Source: Isoetes taiwanensis (Eukaryota; Streptophyta; Lycopodiopsida; Isoetales; Isoetaceae). From it: a stretch of DNA of 64,000 nt. How positions within the stretch are numbered: position 1 is the stretch's first letter; the number at the start of each line of letters is the position of its first letter. The stretch is taken from positions 14,549,255 through 14,613,254 of the forward strand of contig JAJEKV010000011.1 in assembly GCA_021234155.1 (NCBI GenBank). Direction: 5' to 3'. Shown piece after piece: positions 33,389 to 44,842 of the stretch. The translations under genes and the position numbers were made by a program. The notes beneath the pieces were generated by a model. It saw only the letters and a program-made list of their open reading frames with translations, made no database searches and was not told where the DNA came from.

Positions 33389-35329
33389 TAATATGCAGAA
33401 GAATCAGTTAATTGGAGCACAATCGTTGGGTTATCGATGGGTTCTTTCTTTGATTGTGTCATGGCAGGATGCTAGTGTGGAGAGTTTCAATGGCCATAGT
33501 TATGGAAGCTAACTGCTTCTTTGGCAAGTTTAGAACCAATACATTCTTTATGGCTTGGACATTTCTTCTACCTATTTTTGTCAGATTTGTACTGGGTCCA
33601 CGAGCTTCAAACTATGCCTTTGGCATTAATTTCTTATTCTCAGATATAATCTAACATCAGATCCTTTCTTTTGTGTTGCATGTCACTCGCTGTTTTGCAA
33701 TGTAGAGAAGAATGGCACTTTCTTCTAGTGTTGGTTTGGGCTTTCCAAGACTATACAACAGATTGTTTGAATTGTGAACTATCTTGTATCTTGGATCTTT
33801 CAGGAACAGATGCATTGTCCTATAAAGGCGCTAGTGAAATGAGAGATTTACAAGTTCCTCCCCTATATGTATATCTCATAACATTCTCTATTCAGCTCCA
33901 GGCTTTACAATGTAAAGTTCATATTAACTGCAAAAATTATAACAGTATTTCATTCATGTTTTTATGTGTATATAAAGGCAAGCAAATGCCTTTTGGTAAC
34001 ACATTATCACATTAAACCAAAATGCATCCAATGATGAAACCAATCAAAGGCTTACTCTTCACGTGGCTGTTTCTTTCCAAAGCAGCCTTTAGATCTTACG
34101 TCGTGGCCGATTATATTATTGTATCGATATACTTCAATGAATAGTATGTCTTGATATGCAATTTCTTTATCTGTGCAAAGGAAAAACAGATTAATCATAT
34201 GAGGTATGTTTGTTAAAACGTAATTTGCATTGCATGTCTTCCTGCTTAATTCAAGTATGACATAAAGGTTGTTGTAAGCATGAATTTTGCACCTAGCTCA
34301 GTAAGTGCAAGTCGGTAGCTTCCAATCGGGAACTATATTCACATATAAGCAGTTCACCTACACAACTTCTGCCTTTTGAGTAGAATGTGGCATACCTAGC
34401 TATCCAATAACTGAAAAAATATGTGTTGCTTCTTCAGTTTTATATCAACATAGTTAGTGTGTAATGCTGTAGTTAATTCAACATACCAACTATAATGAAC
34501 AAGTGATAAAGAGCATTCCACTCTAGATTTTGAAATTTTTTTTGTGTCTATGTCATAACAACAAGAACATGCAGTTACGATCTTCATACATGGAAGGACA
34601 TGGCAATGGAAGGACATGGCAATGGAAGGACATGGCAAAATATTTAGTGAATAGAACAAGGCAAGAGGTTAGCGTTTTTTACAGCATCGTCAAAGATTGC
34701 AATGAAGGATCATTCAATTTAGATTATATATATGTTTTGCCTAACGAAGTGGATTCTACATGGTTGATTATGGCTAATTATGGAGCTTCGATGCAGTAGT
34801 CTTACTGTAAGCATATAATAATTTTTTCGAGTGTATCGATTTTGCGGATTTAGGAAATATTGATAATGTCATATCCATCACTAGTAGAGTATATTTTTTG
34901 CTTTTTGTTGCGGTGCAGTCTATCCACATGACAAGTTAAATTTAGCATCATCGTTTCCAGCTCCATGCTTCCATAATTTCCAAGTTAGTATAACGAGGTT
35001 TCTTAAATATTGGTATTTAGCCTCCTTCATTCTATCACAAGCTAGTAGCTCCACTTAATTTAGAGTTGGATAGTTCATATATATGTATCTAGATAGTATT
35101 GAAGTATAGATCACAGAAAAAATTGTCATAAAGACCCCCAATGATAAACAGATGCTTGATCAAGATTAGATTTTAATACGTAAGGATTCTGCAAACCTCA
35201 GAATCCTAAATGTTGCTTATTTTAGTACAGGAGAGGCAAATCTCTAAATTTGATATGGTGCTCGAGGGAGTGGCCTTGCATGGAACAATATTTATTGATA
35301 TGATCAGGTAAGAAAGCCATCAAATATGT
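33389..35329. other. Intergenic DNA, small tandem repeat only
   Basis: No conserved gene is recognised. A 16-bp repeat (ACATGGCAATGGAAGG, about two and a half units) lies near 34595-34640. The right end CTAAG (35330-35334) is the target duplication of the next element. Confidence 0.5.
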
Positions 35330-35334
35330 CTAAG

Positions 35335-36069
35335 TGATACAAACGGGTTCTCCTATCTGCAAAACTATCAAACACGGTTATTGAAAACAACCTGGAATCT
35401 CCAGATTAAGATCTTCTGGCACTACTTATCCACCCAACCGGGCTCTGGATTTGCAAACACGGCAAGTCTAAGATCAAATTCCTCCCAATTCTGAGAGTCT
35501 GCTAACCAACTGGATAGCCTCTCTGGGATTCTCTGGAATTTATCTAGAGCTAAGGAAACATCCAAACCAATCACGACTTATCATAAGTTCTATAGCAATC
35601 AGACTTCTGTCACCACAACACTTCCGGCTTCCTCCAGATATGCTGATCGATTGCTTATTTATGCTATTTCAAAAAGGTTTCGTGAGACTAAATTTAAATT
35701 CCCTTTACCTTTTGCTAAATTCGGCCGTCAGAATCTTTTACTGCTATTCTTAGCAGTCCGGAAGCCCTTTTCCGGCAATCCGACCAGGTCCGCTGACCCA
35801 AGAGCCATTTTTGCTCAGTCCGGCCTTTTCCGACAACAAAGGTTCTGTTCCGATTTTTGTTTGTTTACATGTTCGTTATTTTTAGTTAATTCGATTCCAA
35901 TAGTTAGTTCCTTTTAATTTAACACGTTTAACTTTTCAATGGTTCCCTTTAAAAGTGCAATTTAAAAACGCCTAAGGCTATACAATCAAAGTTAATAAAA
36001 GACCCTTGCCTCTGTGTTTGTTTCTGCAAATCCTTCTCTGAGCCACGCCCCCAAGCTAGTGCCGTATCA
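35335..36069 (-). repeat. 3' LTR of the gag-only element
   Basis: Left-hand LTR, which is the 3' LTR because the element reads on the minus strand. It aligns with 37527-38260 with only about ten differences. Confidence 0.95.
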
Positions 36070-36271
36070 ATTCCCTCCCTTCCCAAGGCTGATCGTCCTC
36101 GATCATCTGCCTTACAATTCTAAGGGTCTGGCTTCTGTGCTGCAGTCACAGTTGCCCCCTTCTAAATTCTAGAGCAACATTCATTTGAAAAAAAACATTC
36201 ATTATCTCAAACCAAATGAATACAATGCTCAACCATTCAACACACACACATGTCTACACAGACATTTTACC

Positions 36272-37488
36272 CTACTTGTTTTTACCCACGTAGCCAATTT
36301 GAAGCCGACTTCTTTCATAGTCTTCGTACTTTTCTTTGTCAAACTTAGCGTGGGAACTTTCAGGAACCTTTTCAGGAACTTCTTCTGCAATACGAACATG
36401 GGCAATCTGCGCAGATGTTCGGGCTTTTTCTCGAGTATCCTCCTTCGGTTGCTCAGGATCCCCTTTGGATACAACTTTTGGACATTGATTCTTATAGTGT
36501 GGACCTCCACATATAAAACATCCTCCTGGGGGTGCATTTGCCTGTGCTTTGGCCATCCCGCGTTCTCCATTGCTTTTCTTCGTACGGATTTCATCATTAC
36601 TTACTCTGCTCCTCTTATTCTCTCTTTCAGATCCCTTGCCATTGTCTGGCTTAAAATTCTTCTCTTGAAGGTACCCCTCCCAGATATCATACCGTACTGC
36701 ACTAGGATTGAGTTTCATCTCTGCGGCTTCAGCCTTTCGCACTGCTTCATCAATAGTCGCTGGTTCTGCAAAGCATAACTCTGCATATAACAGATCTCGT
36801 AATCCAGCTACAAATTTTCGCGTTATTTCACTTTCAGATAGTCCTCCTGGTTGTAATTCTCCCATCTGTACCGCTAAATAGGAGAACTTGGAGTAGAAAT
36901 GATGTACCGATTCATGTTCCCCTTGCTTAAAAAGATCCCACTGTCTTTTAAGATCTGGGTAATAATTTGCATGCAAGTTGTGCGACTCGAATGCTTTTCT
37001 AAAAGCTGCCCAAGTTTTTATCTGAGGTAACAATTTCTTACGTCCTTGCCACCATATTCTGGCTACGTCAGTTAAATATTTGTCCATGGCTTGCAGCTTT
37101 TGCTCCTCTGTAGCTTTTACTCTTTCAAAGAAACTTTCCCAACTAGCCAGTAATCCCAGAACTGCTGGTGGACTCCGCTTATCTCCTGCATATGACGGCA
37201 TTCCTTCTACCTTCTCCAACCATTTAATTCGACCTGTTTTGGCATTGGCAACTATAGTAGGAGAATCAGGTGGTGGTGGAGTAACTGGTGGCGTGTTTGC
37301 AGGCAAAGGAGGCTGTTGGAATATGTCTGGCAAGTGCCCATACAAAATTGCTACATATTCAAATTTCCTCTGGTTCTCCTCAAAACTAGCAGATGTAGGC
37401 ATCCCAATCAGGCTTTGCAAATCAAGGCAGCATTCATAGCCCGATTATCTTGGGTCTCACAGGGAAGATTGAATTTGTTCTGGGCCAT
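36272..37488 (-). CDS. Gag polyprotein of the gag-only element
   Basis: Gag would form the particle that packages element RNA. The best start is the ATG at 37488-37486, about 25 bases past the PBS, reading MAQNKFNLPCETQ. That frame meets a stop after about 25 codons, and the remaining 382 residues read in another frame from about 37420, so a one-base shift near 37413-37420 separates them. The long frame has a proline-rich segment (about 37-55), a retrotransposon gag core (WESFFERVKATEEQKLQ...RIWWQGRKK...HFYSKFSYLA) and one zinc knuckle CX2CX3HX4C (CFICGGPHYKNQC, residues 301-313 of that frame), then a charged tail. Whether the shift is real or a sequencing error is unknown. Confidence 0.85.
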
Positions 37489-37526
37489 TTCACAGGGTCT
37501 TAGGATGCAACAACTCTGATACCACT

Positions 37527-38260
37527 TGATACAAACGGGTTCTCCTATCTGCAAAACTATCAAACACGGTTATTGAAAACAACCTGGAATCTCCAGATTA
37601 AGATCTTCTGGCACTACTTATCCACCCAACCGGGCTCTGGATTTGCAAACACGGCAAGTCTAAGATCAAATTCCTCCCAATTCTGAGAGTCTGCTAACCA
37701 ACTGGATAGCCTCTCTGGGATTCTCTGGAATTTATCTAGAGCTAAGGAAACATCCAAACCAATCACGACTTATCATAAGTTCTATAGCAATCAGACTTCT
37801 GTCACCACAACACTTCCGGCTTCCTCCAGATATGCTGGTCGATTGCTTATTTATGCTATTTCAAAAAGGTTTCGTGAGACTAAATTTAAATTCCCTTTAC
37901 CTTTTGCTAAATTCGGCCGTCAGAATCTTTTACTGCTATTCTTAGCAGTCCGAAAGCCCTTTTCTGGCAATCCGACCAGGTCCGCTGATCCAAGAGCCAT
38001 TTTTGCTCAGTCCGGCCTTTTCTGACAACAAAGGTTCTGTTCCGATTTTGGTTGTTTACATGTTCGTTATTTTTAGTTAATTCGATTCCAATAGTTAGTT
38101 CCTTTTAATTTAACATGTTTAACTTTTCAATGCTTCCCTTTAAAAGTGCAATTTAAAAACGCCTAAGGCTATACAATCAAAGTTAATAAAAGATCCTTGC
38201 CTCTGTGTTTGTTTCTGCAAATCCTTCTCTGAGCCACGCCCCCAAGCTAGTGCCGTATCA
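37527..38260 (-). repeat. 5' LTR of the gag-only element
   Basis: Right-hand LTR, 5' in element orientation. Relative to the other LTR, most differences are plus-strand T here for C there, which suggests methylation-linked decay in this copy. Confidence 0.95.
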
Positions 38261-38265
38261 CTAAG

Positions 38266-38565
38266 CCTTGATATTATCAAAGAGAGAGCTAAAAATAAAC
38301 CTTGACTTTTATTTAAAAACAAAAAAGGCAAAAAAAAGGTGGTGTTACCTATAAATAGAAGGACAATTTTGAGGCGTGATATCTCCTGACCACAACTCAG
38401 AAATCAGCGATCCGTATTGTTGGAAAGCTCTTGAATCCCGCAGCCTTTTTGTTTGACTGATTCCGCTTCCTCTTCTTAGAAGAAGACGCTCCATCCGCAG
38501 AATTTTCAGTTCGTTTTAATTTTCAATCAAAACTCTTCTTGACAAAATGAGGCGCATAATCATCT
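38266..38565. other. Flank with an inverted copy of the gag remnant
   Basis: Positions about 38437-38535 are an inverted copy of about 38865-38957, within the gag remnant to the right. The rest is AT-rich with no gene. Confidence 0.6.
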
Positions 38566-39037
38566 TTGAATCTTAAAGATAAATATGTGTTTCATTTTGA
38601 TAGTTGTCATGCACTAATATCACTTCGGGAGTCGGTGCAAATTGGGACTTTACAGGAGTACGTTAGTAAGCTCCGCGGGTTGTTTGCGAGACTTCCCGAC
38701 CTTACCCCTCAGATGAGGGTGCACCACTTTGTGAACGGTCTAAAAAAAATCAGTATTAAGACACACCTTTTGCAAGCGGAACCCAAAGGCTTCGAGGAAG
38801 CAGTTGAGCTTGCAAGGAAATTGGTTGGTCGTGAGGAACCGCAGAAGACTAAGCAAAGTTTTAATTGGAAATCAAAACGAACTGAAAATTTTGCAGATGG
38901 AGCATCTTCTGCTTAGAAGAGAAAGCGGAATCAGTCAAACAAAAAGGTTGCGGGGCAGTCTAAAGATTCCAGTCAGAAAAAAGGCAGCTATAAAGTGCTA
39001 TAATTGCCAGAGCATGGGTCATTATGCGAGAGAATAA
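38566..39037 (+). pseudogene. Degraded gag remnant with zinc knuckle
   Basis: A first frame reads VQIGTLQEYVSKLRGLFARL...HHFVNGLKKISIKTHLLQAEP, like a plant Ty3/gypsy gag, to a stop near 38916. Another frame ends CYNCQSMGHYARE then stop at 39037, a CCHC knuckle missing its last cysteine. No protease or RT follows, so this is a fragment. It is unrelated in sequence to the gag at 36-37 kb. Confidence 0.75.
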
Positions 39038-39970
39038 GACCTAAAGGTCTTTCCAATGTCAGTGTGAATAGCCCACCATGAAGCAGCAGTACCTTTTAAC
39101 CTAAGAGAGGCGTGCAACACCTTTGTTGTATCGCCTTTCTTAGTAGCCGCATAATATAATTTCATGCGACCCAATAGTTGTGTTAATTAATGTCAATGGT
39201 AGTTATGTGTTGGTTATTAATGTAAATGGTTGTTATGTGTTGGTTGTTATGTGTTGGGGGATTTAATTTTTATATGTTGGATGTTAATGGTTTGTGTTGC
39301 TAAAAAAAATTTTTTGGCCCCTTTGAGGCCTTAGGGACCCCCCTCCAGGTGACAAAAATTTTAGAATTCAAACCAAAAAAAAACTAGAATTCATTTGAGG
39401 CTTTCATCACCTGTAGCTTTTGAATTTGATCACAATAAAACAAATAGAACATAAGTAAAAGTTACTATAAAGATAGAGCAGATTGATCCCATTATTCTGA
39501 AAGTCATAAAGTTTGCAACACTCATACACAAACATTTTTCAACTGGAATTTAACAAAGACCTTTGGCCTCCATGGATTCTTGTGGTGAGAAACCAAAGTG
39601 GAAAACTTTTCTGCTTGTTAGCACAAGGATCTAGAAGCCTTGGAATTTGCTTAATAACTGCCTCAAAATCTAAAAATACATGGTAATTTTTTGCAAGATT
39701 CATTCGGAATGAGCCATAAAACAATATCCAATAGCACAATCCTGTATTAATCAGCTGGTAGAATGTGTTAGCCTACCAAACCCGGCCGAAAAATTGCTGT
39801 TTTAGCATAGATAACTAAACCAAACATATCCATATCATACACTATCAAAAAGATCTCGGAGAGAGCTTTCCAACGCAATAAAAATCATCTCAAACAGAGC
39901 TCTGGATCAAAAGTTATGATAAGAAATGTGTTGCCGAAGGGGAAACTGCACTACATGCGCCCTTCAAGCA

Positions 39971-40219
39971 CTTCATGTGCCCATTATGCACCACACACAC
40001 AAAAAAAGGGCTTTTGTTGTGAGCCATTGGTTGTTGGGCTAAAATCAATGGTCCTTCATGTGCCCATTATGCACCACACGCACAAAAAAAGGGCTTTTGT
40101 TGTGAGCCATTGGTTGTTGGGCTAAAATTAATGGCCCTTCATGTGCCCATTATGCACCACACGCACAAAAAAAGGGCTTTTGTTGTGAGCCATTGGTTGT
40201 TGACCATTGAAAAAAAAGG
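39971..40219 (+). repeat. Three tandem units of 83 bp
   Basis: CTTCATGTGCCCATTATGCA begins at 39971, 40054 and 40137. Each unit contains GGGCTTTTGTTGTGAGCC and, in the first two, ends GCTAAAAT(C/T)AATGG. That last phrase also forms the end of the MITE that follows. Confidence 0.9.
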
Positions 40220-40221
40220 CT

Positions 40222-40420
40222 AAAATCAATGGCTCAGAAATGGTGCACTCTAGATGTACGCATTAGTACATCCATTTGAATATGTAGCACAATAACAGGG
40301 GGTTACTTTTAGATTTTTATACGTTTTTTCACATGGTTTTTCTATGATTTCGTTGTTGTATTCGTTGAGGTGTACTAAATAGTATTTCTAGAGTGCACCT
40401 TTTATGGGCCATTGATTTTC
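40222..40420. mobile_element. Small MITE of about 200 bp
   Basis: AAAATCAATGGCTCAGAAATGGTGCACTCTAG-like sequence at about 40222-40252 is matched by its reverse complement at about 40389-40420. The interior contains GTAGCACAATAACAGGGGG, which recurs (inverted) near 42000. Confidence 0.65.
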
Positions 40421-40445
40421 GTTGGTTGGAACAATCCGAGGGTTG

Positions 40446-40622
40446 ACTGCGCATGTGTATGCATGTGCATGTGCATGTGCATGTGTGTGCATGTGCATGT
40501 TCATGTGCATGTGTATACATGTGCATGTGTATTGTGCAAGTGCAAGTGCAAGTGCAAGTGCATGTGCATGTGTGCATGTGTGTGCATGTGTGCATGTGCA
40601 TGTGTGCATATGCATGTGTACT
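40446..40622 (+). repeat. TG-rich microsatellite (GTGCAT/GTGCAAG)
   Basis: Runs of GTGCAT, GTGTGCAT and GTGCAA make up this stretch. Open frames on both strands here are products of the simple repeat and are not genes. Confidence 0.95.
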
Positions 40623-41492
40623 TGCCCTCTTTGGATTCTTATTGCCGGAGTGGATTTTACTACCACGAAATGGATTTTTTGCTCACACTTACAAAGGTAT
40701 TTGTTTTTTAATGTTTCTTCAGTTAGCATAATGTTTTGTTTTACAAGGTATTGGTTTCCTGATTCTACAATGTAGTGCTGCAAAACCCCCTTTTGTTTCC
40801 TTCCTAAGATTTGCTGCAGATTCAAGTTTAGGCCCTCTGTTTGCTTCCAACTCTTGGATATTCCTGGCTGCCGGATTGTTCATAGCAGCCAGCCTTTAGC
40901 TTCAATCAACAAGCGGATTCTTATGCACACAACAGGCGGATTATTCCACGCCCTTTTCCATGTCATGCAGATCAGTCAAACAGTGGCCACAAGAATGCAT
41001 TTATATTGTAGGTTTGGAACTTTAATAGAACCATAAGCTAAATCATGCATTACCTTTAAGCTAGAGATGGAACATCCAAAATCATATGGATTGATAAATA
41101 ATGGTGTCATTGTGAAAGAGAAATAGTTGTAGCGAAAGTAACAATATGTAGCATAATAACAGGAGGTTTTCTTTGTGTTGCAAACTTTATGACTTTCAGA
41201 ATAATGGGATCAATCTGCTCTATCTTTATGGTAACTTTTACTTATGTTCTATTTGTTTTATTGTGATCAAATTCAAAAGCTACAGGTGATGAAAGCCTCA
41301 AATGAATTCTAGTTTTTTCCTGGTTTGAATTCTAAAATTTTTGTCACATCTGGGGGGGGGGGCATCTCTAAGGCCCCGAAGGGGCCAAAAAAAATTTTTT
41401 GCAACACAAACCATTAACATCCAACATATAAAAATTAAATCCCCCAACACATAACAACCAACACATAACAACCATTGACATTAAGAACCAAC

Positions 41493-41935
41493 ACATAACT
41501 ATCATTGACATTAATTAACACAACCATTGGGTCCAACACATTTAAATTAAAATCCCCCTTAAACCCCCTTTGGTTTGGGTGCATATTCACACGGGGGGTG
41601 ACTCCGGGCAACGAGAGCTGTTGGATAGGCATATTCACCTCTTATTCCTTAATCTATACCGTACATAAAGTTCCTCGTTTGTGGGGTATGCAAGTACAAA
41701 ATTTGCTATACTGTATAACAAGATTCGCAAAATACTATAAGATTTCAAGCGAAATACTATATGGTGTTGATTTTATACGTGCAAAATACAATTATGAGGG
41801 CTCTCGCTGCCCTACGTCACCCCCCGTGTGAATATGCACCCAAACCAAAGGGGGTTTAAGGGGGATTTTAATTTAAATGTGTTGGACCCAATGGTTGTGT
41901 TAATTAATGTCAATGATAGTTATGTGTTGGTGAAT
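41493..41935. repeat. Hairpin-forming inverted repeat with arms of about 130 bp
   Basis: Positions 41493-41622 are the reverse complement of about 41797-41935, centred on a loop of about 170 bases. The arms include CACCCCCCGTGTGAATATGC and GGGGGTTTAAGGGGG. The right arm then continues to about 42016, matching the reverse complement of 40275-40375. The left arm overlaps the long inverted repeat at 41177-41545, so two elements may be joined tail to tail. Confidence 0.8.
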
Positions 41936-42006
41936 ACATCACGAAATCATAGGAAAACCTTAGTGAAAAGCGTACAAAAACACAAAGAAAACCCCCTGTT
42001 ATTATG

Positions 42007-42665
42007 CTACATATTCATCTTTTCCAGAGCCTTGATCTCCTCCTCAGAGAGCCCATTCAGGGTCTCTTTGGAAGACTCACCCACAGCCGGGTTTGTTGTG
42101 TCCGGCGTAGTGCGACCAACCCCAAGTGGTGTACTCACAGCCACCCGTCCCCTTGCAGTACCCCGTACCGTTTGGGTTGTAGAATTATTTGCAGCACTCC
42201 TAGAGTTCTGCATGAGCCGATCAAGAGATTCTTTAAGGCGCTGCTCCGGGGCAGCGCTCTCAAGAATCCATCAGTTCATCTGTCTCTGCATATTGTCCAG
42301 GGTTCTAGCAATCAAAGATTGCTCATCCTAGGAACCCCCTGGTATAGTTGTAATTGTGTAGTCGCCAGTATTGGTGCTGTTGGAGTACTGCTCCCAGAGC
42401 CTACTCCACTGACAACATCACTCGCCCCACTAGCTGCCAAGCCTGCCTTTGGAACTGGACTACCCCCAGGGTGTTCGGTACTAGTAGGAAGCTGCACACT
42501 AACAGCGGTTATGGAAGGAGCTGACAACCCTACACTGGGTTGTGCTTGCAGCATCGTCTCAAAGTCGAACATCGGCAAGTCCTCCAAATGGATGTCTCGA
42601 AGCGCAGGTACAATAGCCGGCCACCCATCAATTGGCTCCGCCATACCCTGCGTTGGATCAGCCAT
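42007..42665 (-). pseudogene. Degraded ORF, possibly retroelement gag N-terminus
   Basis: From an ATG at 42665 the minus strand reads MADPTQGMAEPIDGWPAI and continues to about 42312, then in a shifted frame EQSLIARTLDNMQRQMN, a stop, and LKESLDRLMQNSRSAANN to SEEEIKALEKMNM at 42007. The Ser/Thr/Pro-rich middle and the coiled-coil-like end resemble the start of retrotransposon gag proteins, but I do not recognise a named family. It is broken by a frameshift and a stop, and cut at 42007-42016 by the inverted-repeat element. Confidence 0.45.
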
Positions 42666-44842
42666 GGAGTTGGTGCTCAACTTGTAGTTAACGAGTACAA
42701 CTGAGGTCAATTGCTTTCTAGAAAGGGAGGAATTGATATGAATATGGTAGCTCGGGGGTGTGGTCATGGACGTTGGTCTCGGTGGACTAGCATGAGAGCA
42801 TAAATATGGCAAGTTATTGGCAAAGCTAGGCAATAGAATGGCAAAGAGCAATCTTAGCTATGGTTAAACAACATTATGACAAGGCCATTTAAGAATGTTG
42901 GCTATTATTAGAAGACAAGGGTTCACCTTTTTAATAATAAGGGAAACCTATAAATACTTTGGAGGTAGCGACACAAGTGAAAAAGGGGAAGACCTTTTGG
43001 GAAAAGTCACAACGGTACTTGTGGACCGTGAATAGGAGAAGATGGACCGTGAATAGTGATTTGTAAGGCCAAGTTAACATTTAGGGAAGACACGCCGTGT
43101 TATGCTCACTTAAGGGGGCAATTGCAATTCTGGGCAGGAGGCATGGAATCTCGCCACAAAACATGGCTCATCTGAAAGCCTGAAAGATAAGCTACGAAAT
43201 GATGCTGGAATCAAGGTCTACGGAATAGCCATTTGTAAGCTATAGCTGCTCAAACACAGGGGGGTCTGAGAACCCAGTTGCGCACTACAGAACCATCAAT
43301 TGCGCACTGACTTGCGCATAAAACTACCATTAATTGCGCATCAAACAATTGTAATGCCGGCTTCTAGTTTATGGAGAGAAGCTCTAGTTAAAATATGTCT
43401 TTTCTTGGTGACTTCTAGTATGCCGGCTGGGAGAAGGGATACAGTTTTTAGGAAAAAATGCAAGCTGAGCTATAGTATTCATTGCCTGAGGAAGAAGGGC
43501 AGCACTGCGTAGTACAGAAACCTTTGCCAGAATATTTTTCGGAAGGGATCTTTAAGGCTGGGCAAAAGGCAGGCTGGAAAGAACGGATGCTCTCCTGTAG
43601 TACTATGGTAATGGAAGAAGAAGACGATGCTTACATTACTAGTACTAGGCTGTAAACATTCTCTGAGCAGATGCCAGGGGTTGGCAAGAATGAGATATAT
43701 TGAATGGAGCAGCTCCACATAATCTGTCTGCATTTATTTAGATGATTTTGTGGTAGTCTGCTTAACATGTAACAGGGCCTGTGCTCCCCTTTCCCAGCAA
43801 GGGGTGGCTTGTGTACTGGCAGTCAGGATGTATGGGGCAGCTTGAGAGCCATGGGCTTCTAGTGGGCGGGAGACCCTAGAAATGTCTCACTCTTGGTTTT
43901 GCAGGTAGACAAGGCTTGCATAGCTAGATGCAGATGGGCTTGGCTCGGTTCAGGATTCTAGCGGTGGTGCCCCTGCTAGTTTGCTTGGTAAGAAGAAGGT
44001 TGAGTGCTGCACACACCGAGGCACTCCCTATAGTACTGCTAAAGCATTTGGTTTGATCATCACTATTTTCGGGAGGAGCGTACAGATGATCCTAAATTCT
44101 TGCTTGGTGGCAGATCAGTGCACTTGGCTGCTCTGTTCTTCTATGGCTCTCCAACACAAGTCTGATTTCTTCATTTTACCTTAGGGCCAACTTTTTTGAA
44201 GCTATGATGCAATTGGGGCATAGGGAAAGACAAGAGCTATGCTCCCATAGTATCTGTCTGGAGAAGAGGCCGGGTAGCTCCTGTCCAGTATTTGGCTCTG
44301 GTTGCATCACTAGGGTCTAGGAACTTAATTCTCTTCTCCTGTAGTATCCTATGGAGAAGAAGTTGAGAGGGGTTCTAAGAGTACTAGGCCTAGAGTATGG
44401 ACTGCTATTCATGGATCGGAGAAGTGGTAGCAGTTCCATACTCAACTGTATGTACATAAATGTTTTATCATTCGAATAAAATACAGTTAGTAATGGCATA
44501 CATCTAACAATCAAACAACAATTTAGTAACATCCCTAAATTACAGTTGCATCACCCTTACCTCATAACATGTTTTTCAGCAATTACACAAGATTCTAAAT
44601 AGAGAGAATTAAGATCTGCTACTTGGCAAGTGACAAAGGTTTATGCAAAATTATTTGTGTGCAAGTTTGAAAACACACACAAATAGACTGATGTTTAGTA
44701 CAAGTAACATTAAGAGTCACAACAAAGAAGACAAGCAATGTGTGAGACTAGTCTTCTTCCAATTGGCTATCTATCCACATCTGTTGCCTGAACAAAAATA
44801 CTGGCTTAAGAGAGGTAAAACATAAAACATCAAAGTTACATG
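42666..44842. other. Intergenic DNA, short repeats only
   Basis: No conserved protein is seen. GGACCGTGAATAG is repeated at about 43023 and 43045, and TTGCGCA occurs several times between 43273 and 43350. Phrases TCTCCTGTAGTA...TACTAG near 43591 and 44336 suggest an old duplication. Confidence 0.45.

Larger units (their letters stand above)
35335..38260 (-). mobile_element. Complete gag-only LTR retrotransposon (TR-GAG type)
   Basis: Two LTRs of about 735 bp (35335-36069 and 37527-38260) flank an internal region of about 1.46 kb. The ends are TGATAC...GTATCA, and CTAAG is duplicated on both sides (35330-35334, 38261-38265). On the minus strand the 5' LTR (38260-37527) is followed two bases later by TGGTATCAGAG (37524-37514), a PBS for initiator-Met tRNA; the 3' LTR is preceded by a polypurine tract (GGGAAGGGAGGGAAT, about 36070-36084). 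The only ORF is gag; no protease, RT or integrase is present. This fits the TR-GAG class of non-autonomous elements. The two LTRs differ at about ten positions by eye (near 1.3 percent), so the insertion is fairly young. Confidence 0.95.
39168..41545. mobile_element. Element with about 350-bp inverted repeats
   Basis: Positions 39168-39521 match the reverse complement of about 41177-41545 at high identity, from GACCCAATRGTTGTG to TTGCAAACTTTATGACTTTC. Such long arms suggest a foldback-type or non-autonomous TIR element. The interior (39522-41176) has no transposase; it holds an 83-bp tandem repeat, a small MITE and a TG-rich microsatellite. Target duplications were not found, and the right arm continues into a further hairpin. 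Confidence 0.8.

Noticed and set aside
36185-36778. 197-residue plus-strand open frame
   Set aside because: It is the antisense shadow of the gag ORF in the gag-only LTR element.
40329-40825. Long open frames rich in His/Thr/Cys or Cys/Met/Val
   Set aside because: They are translations of the GTGCAT microsatellite on both strands.
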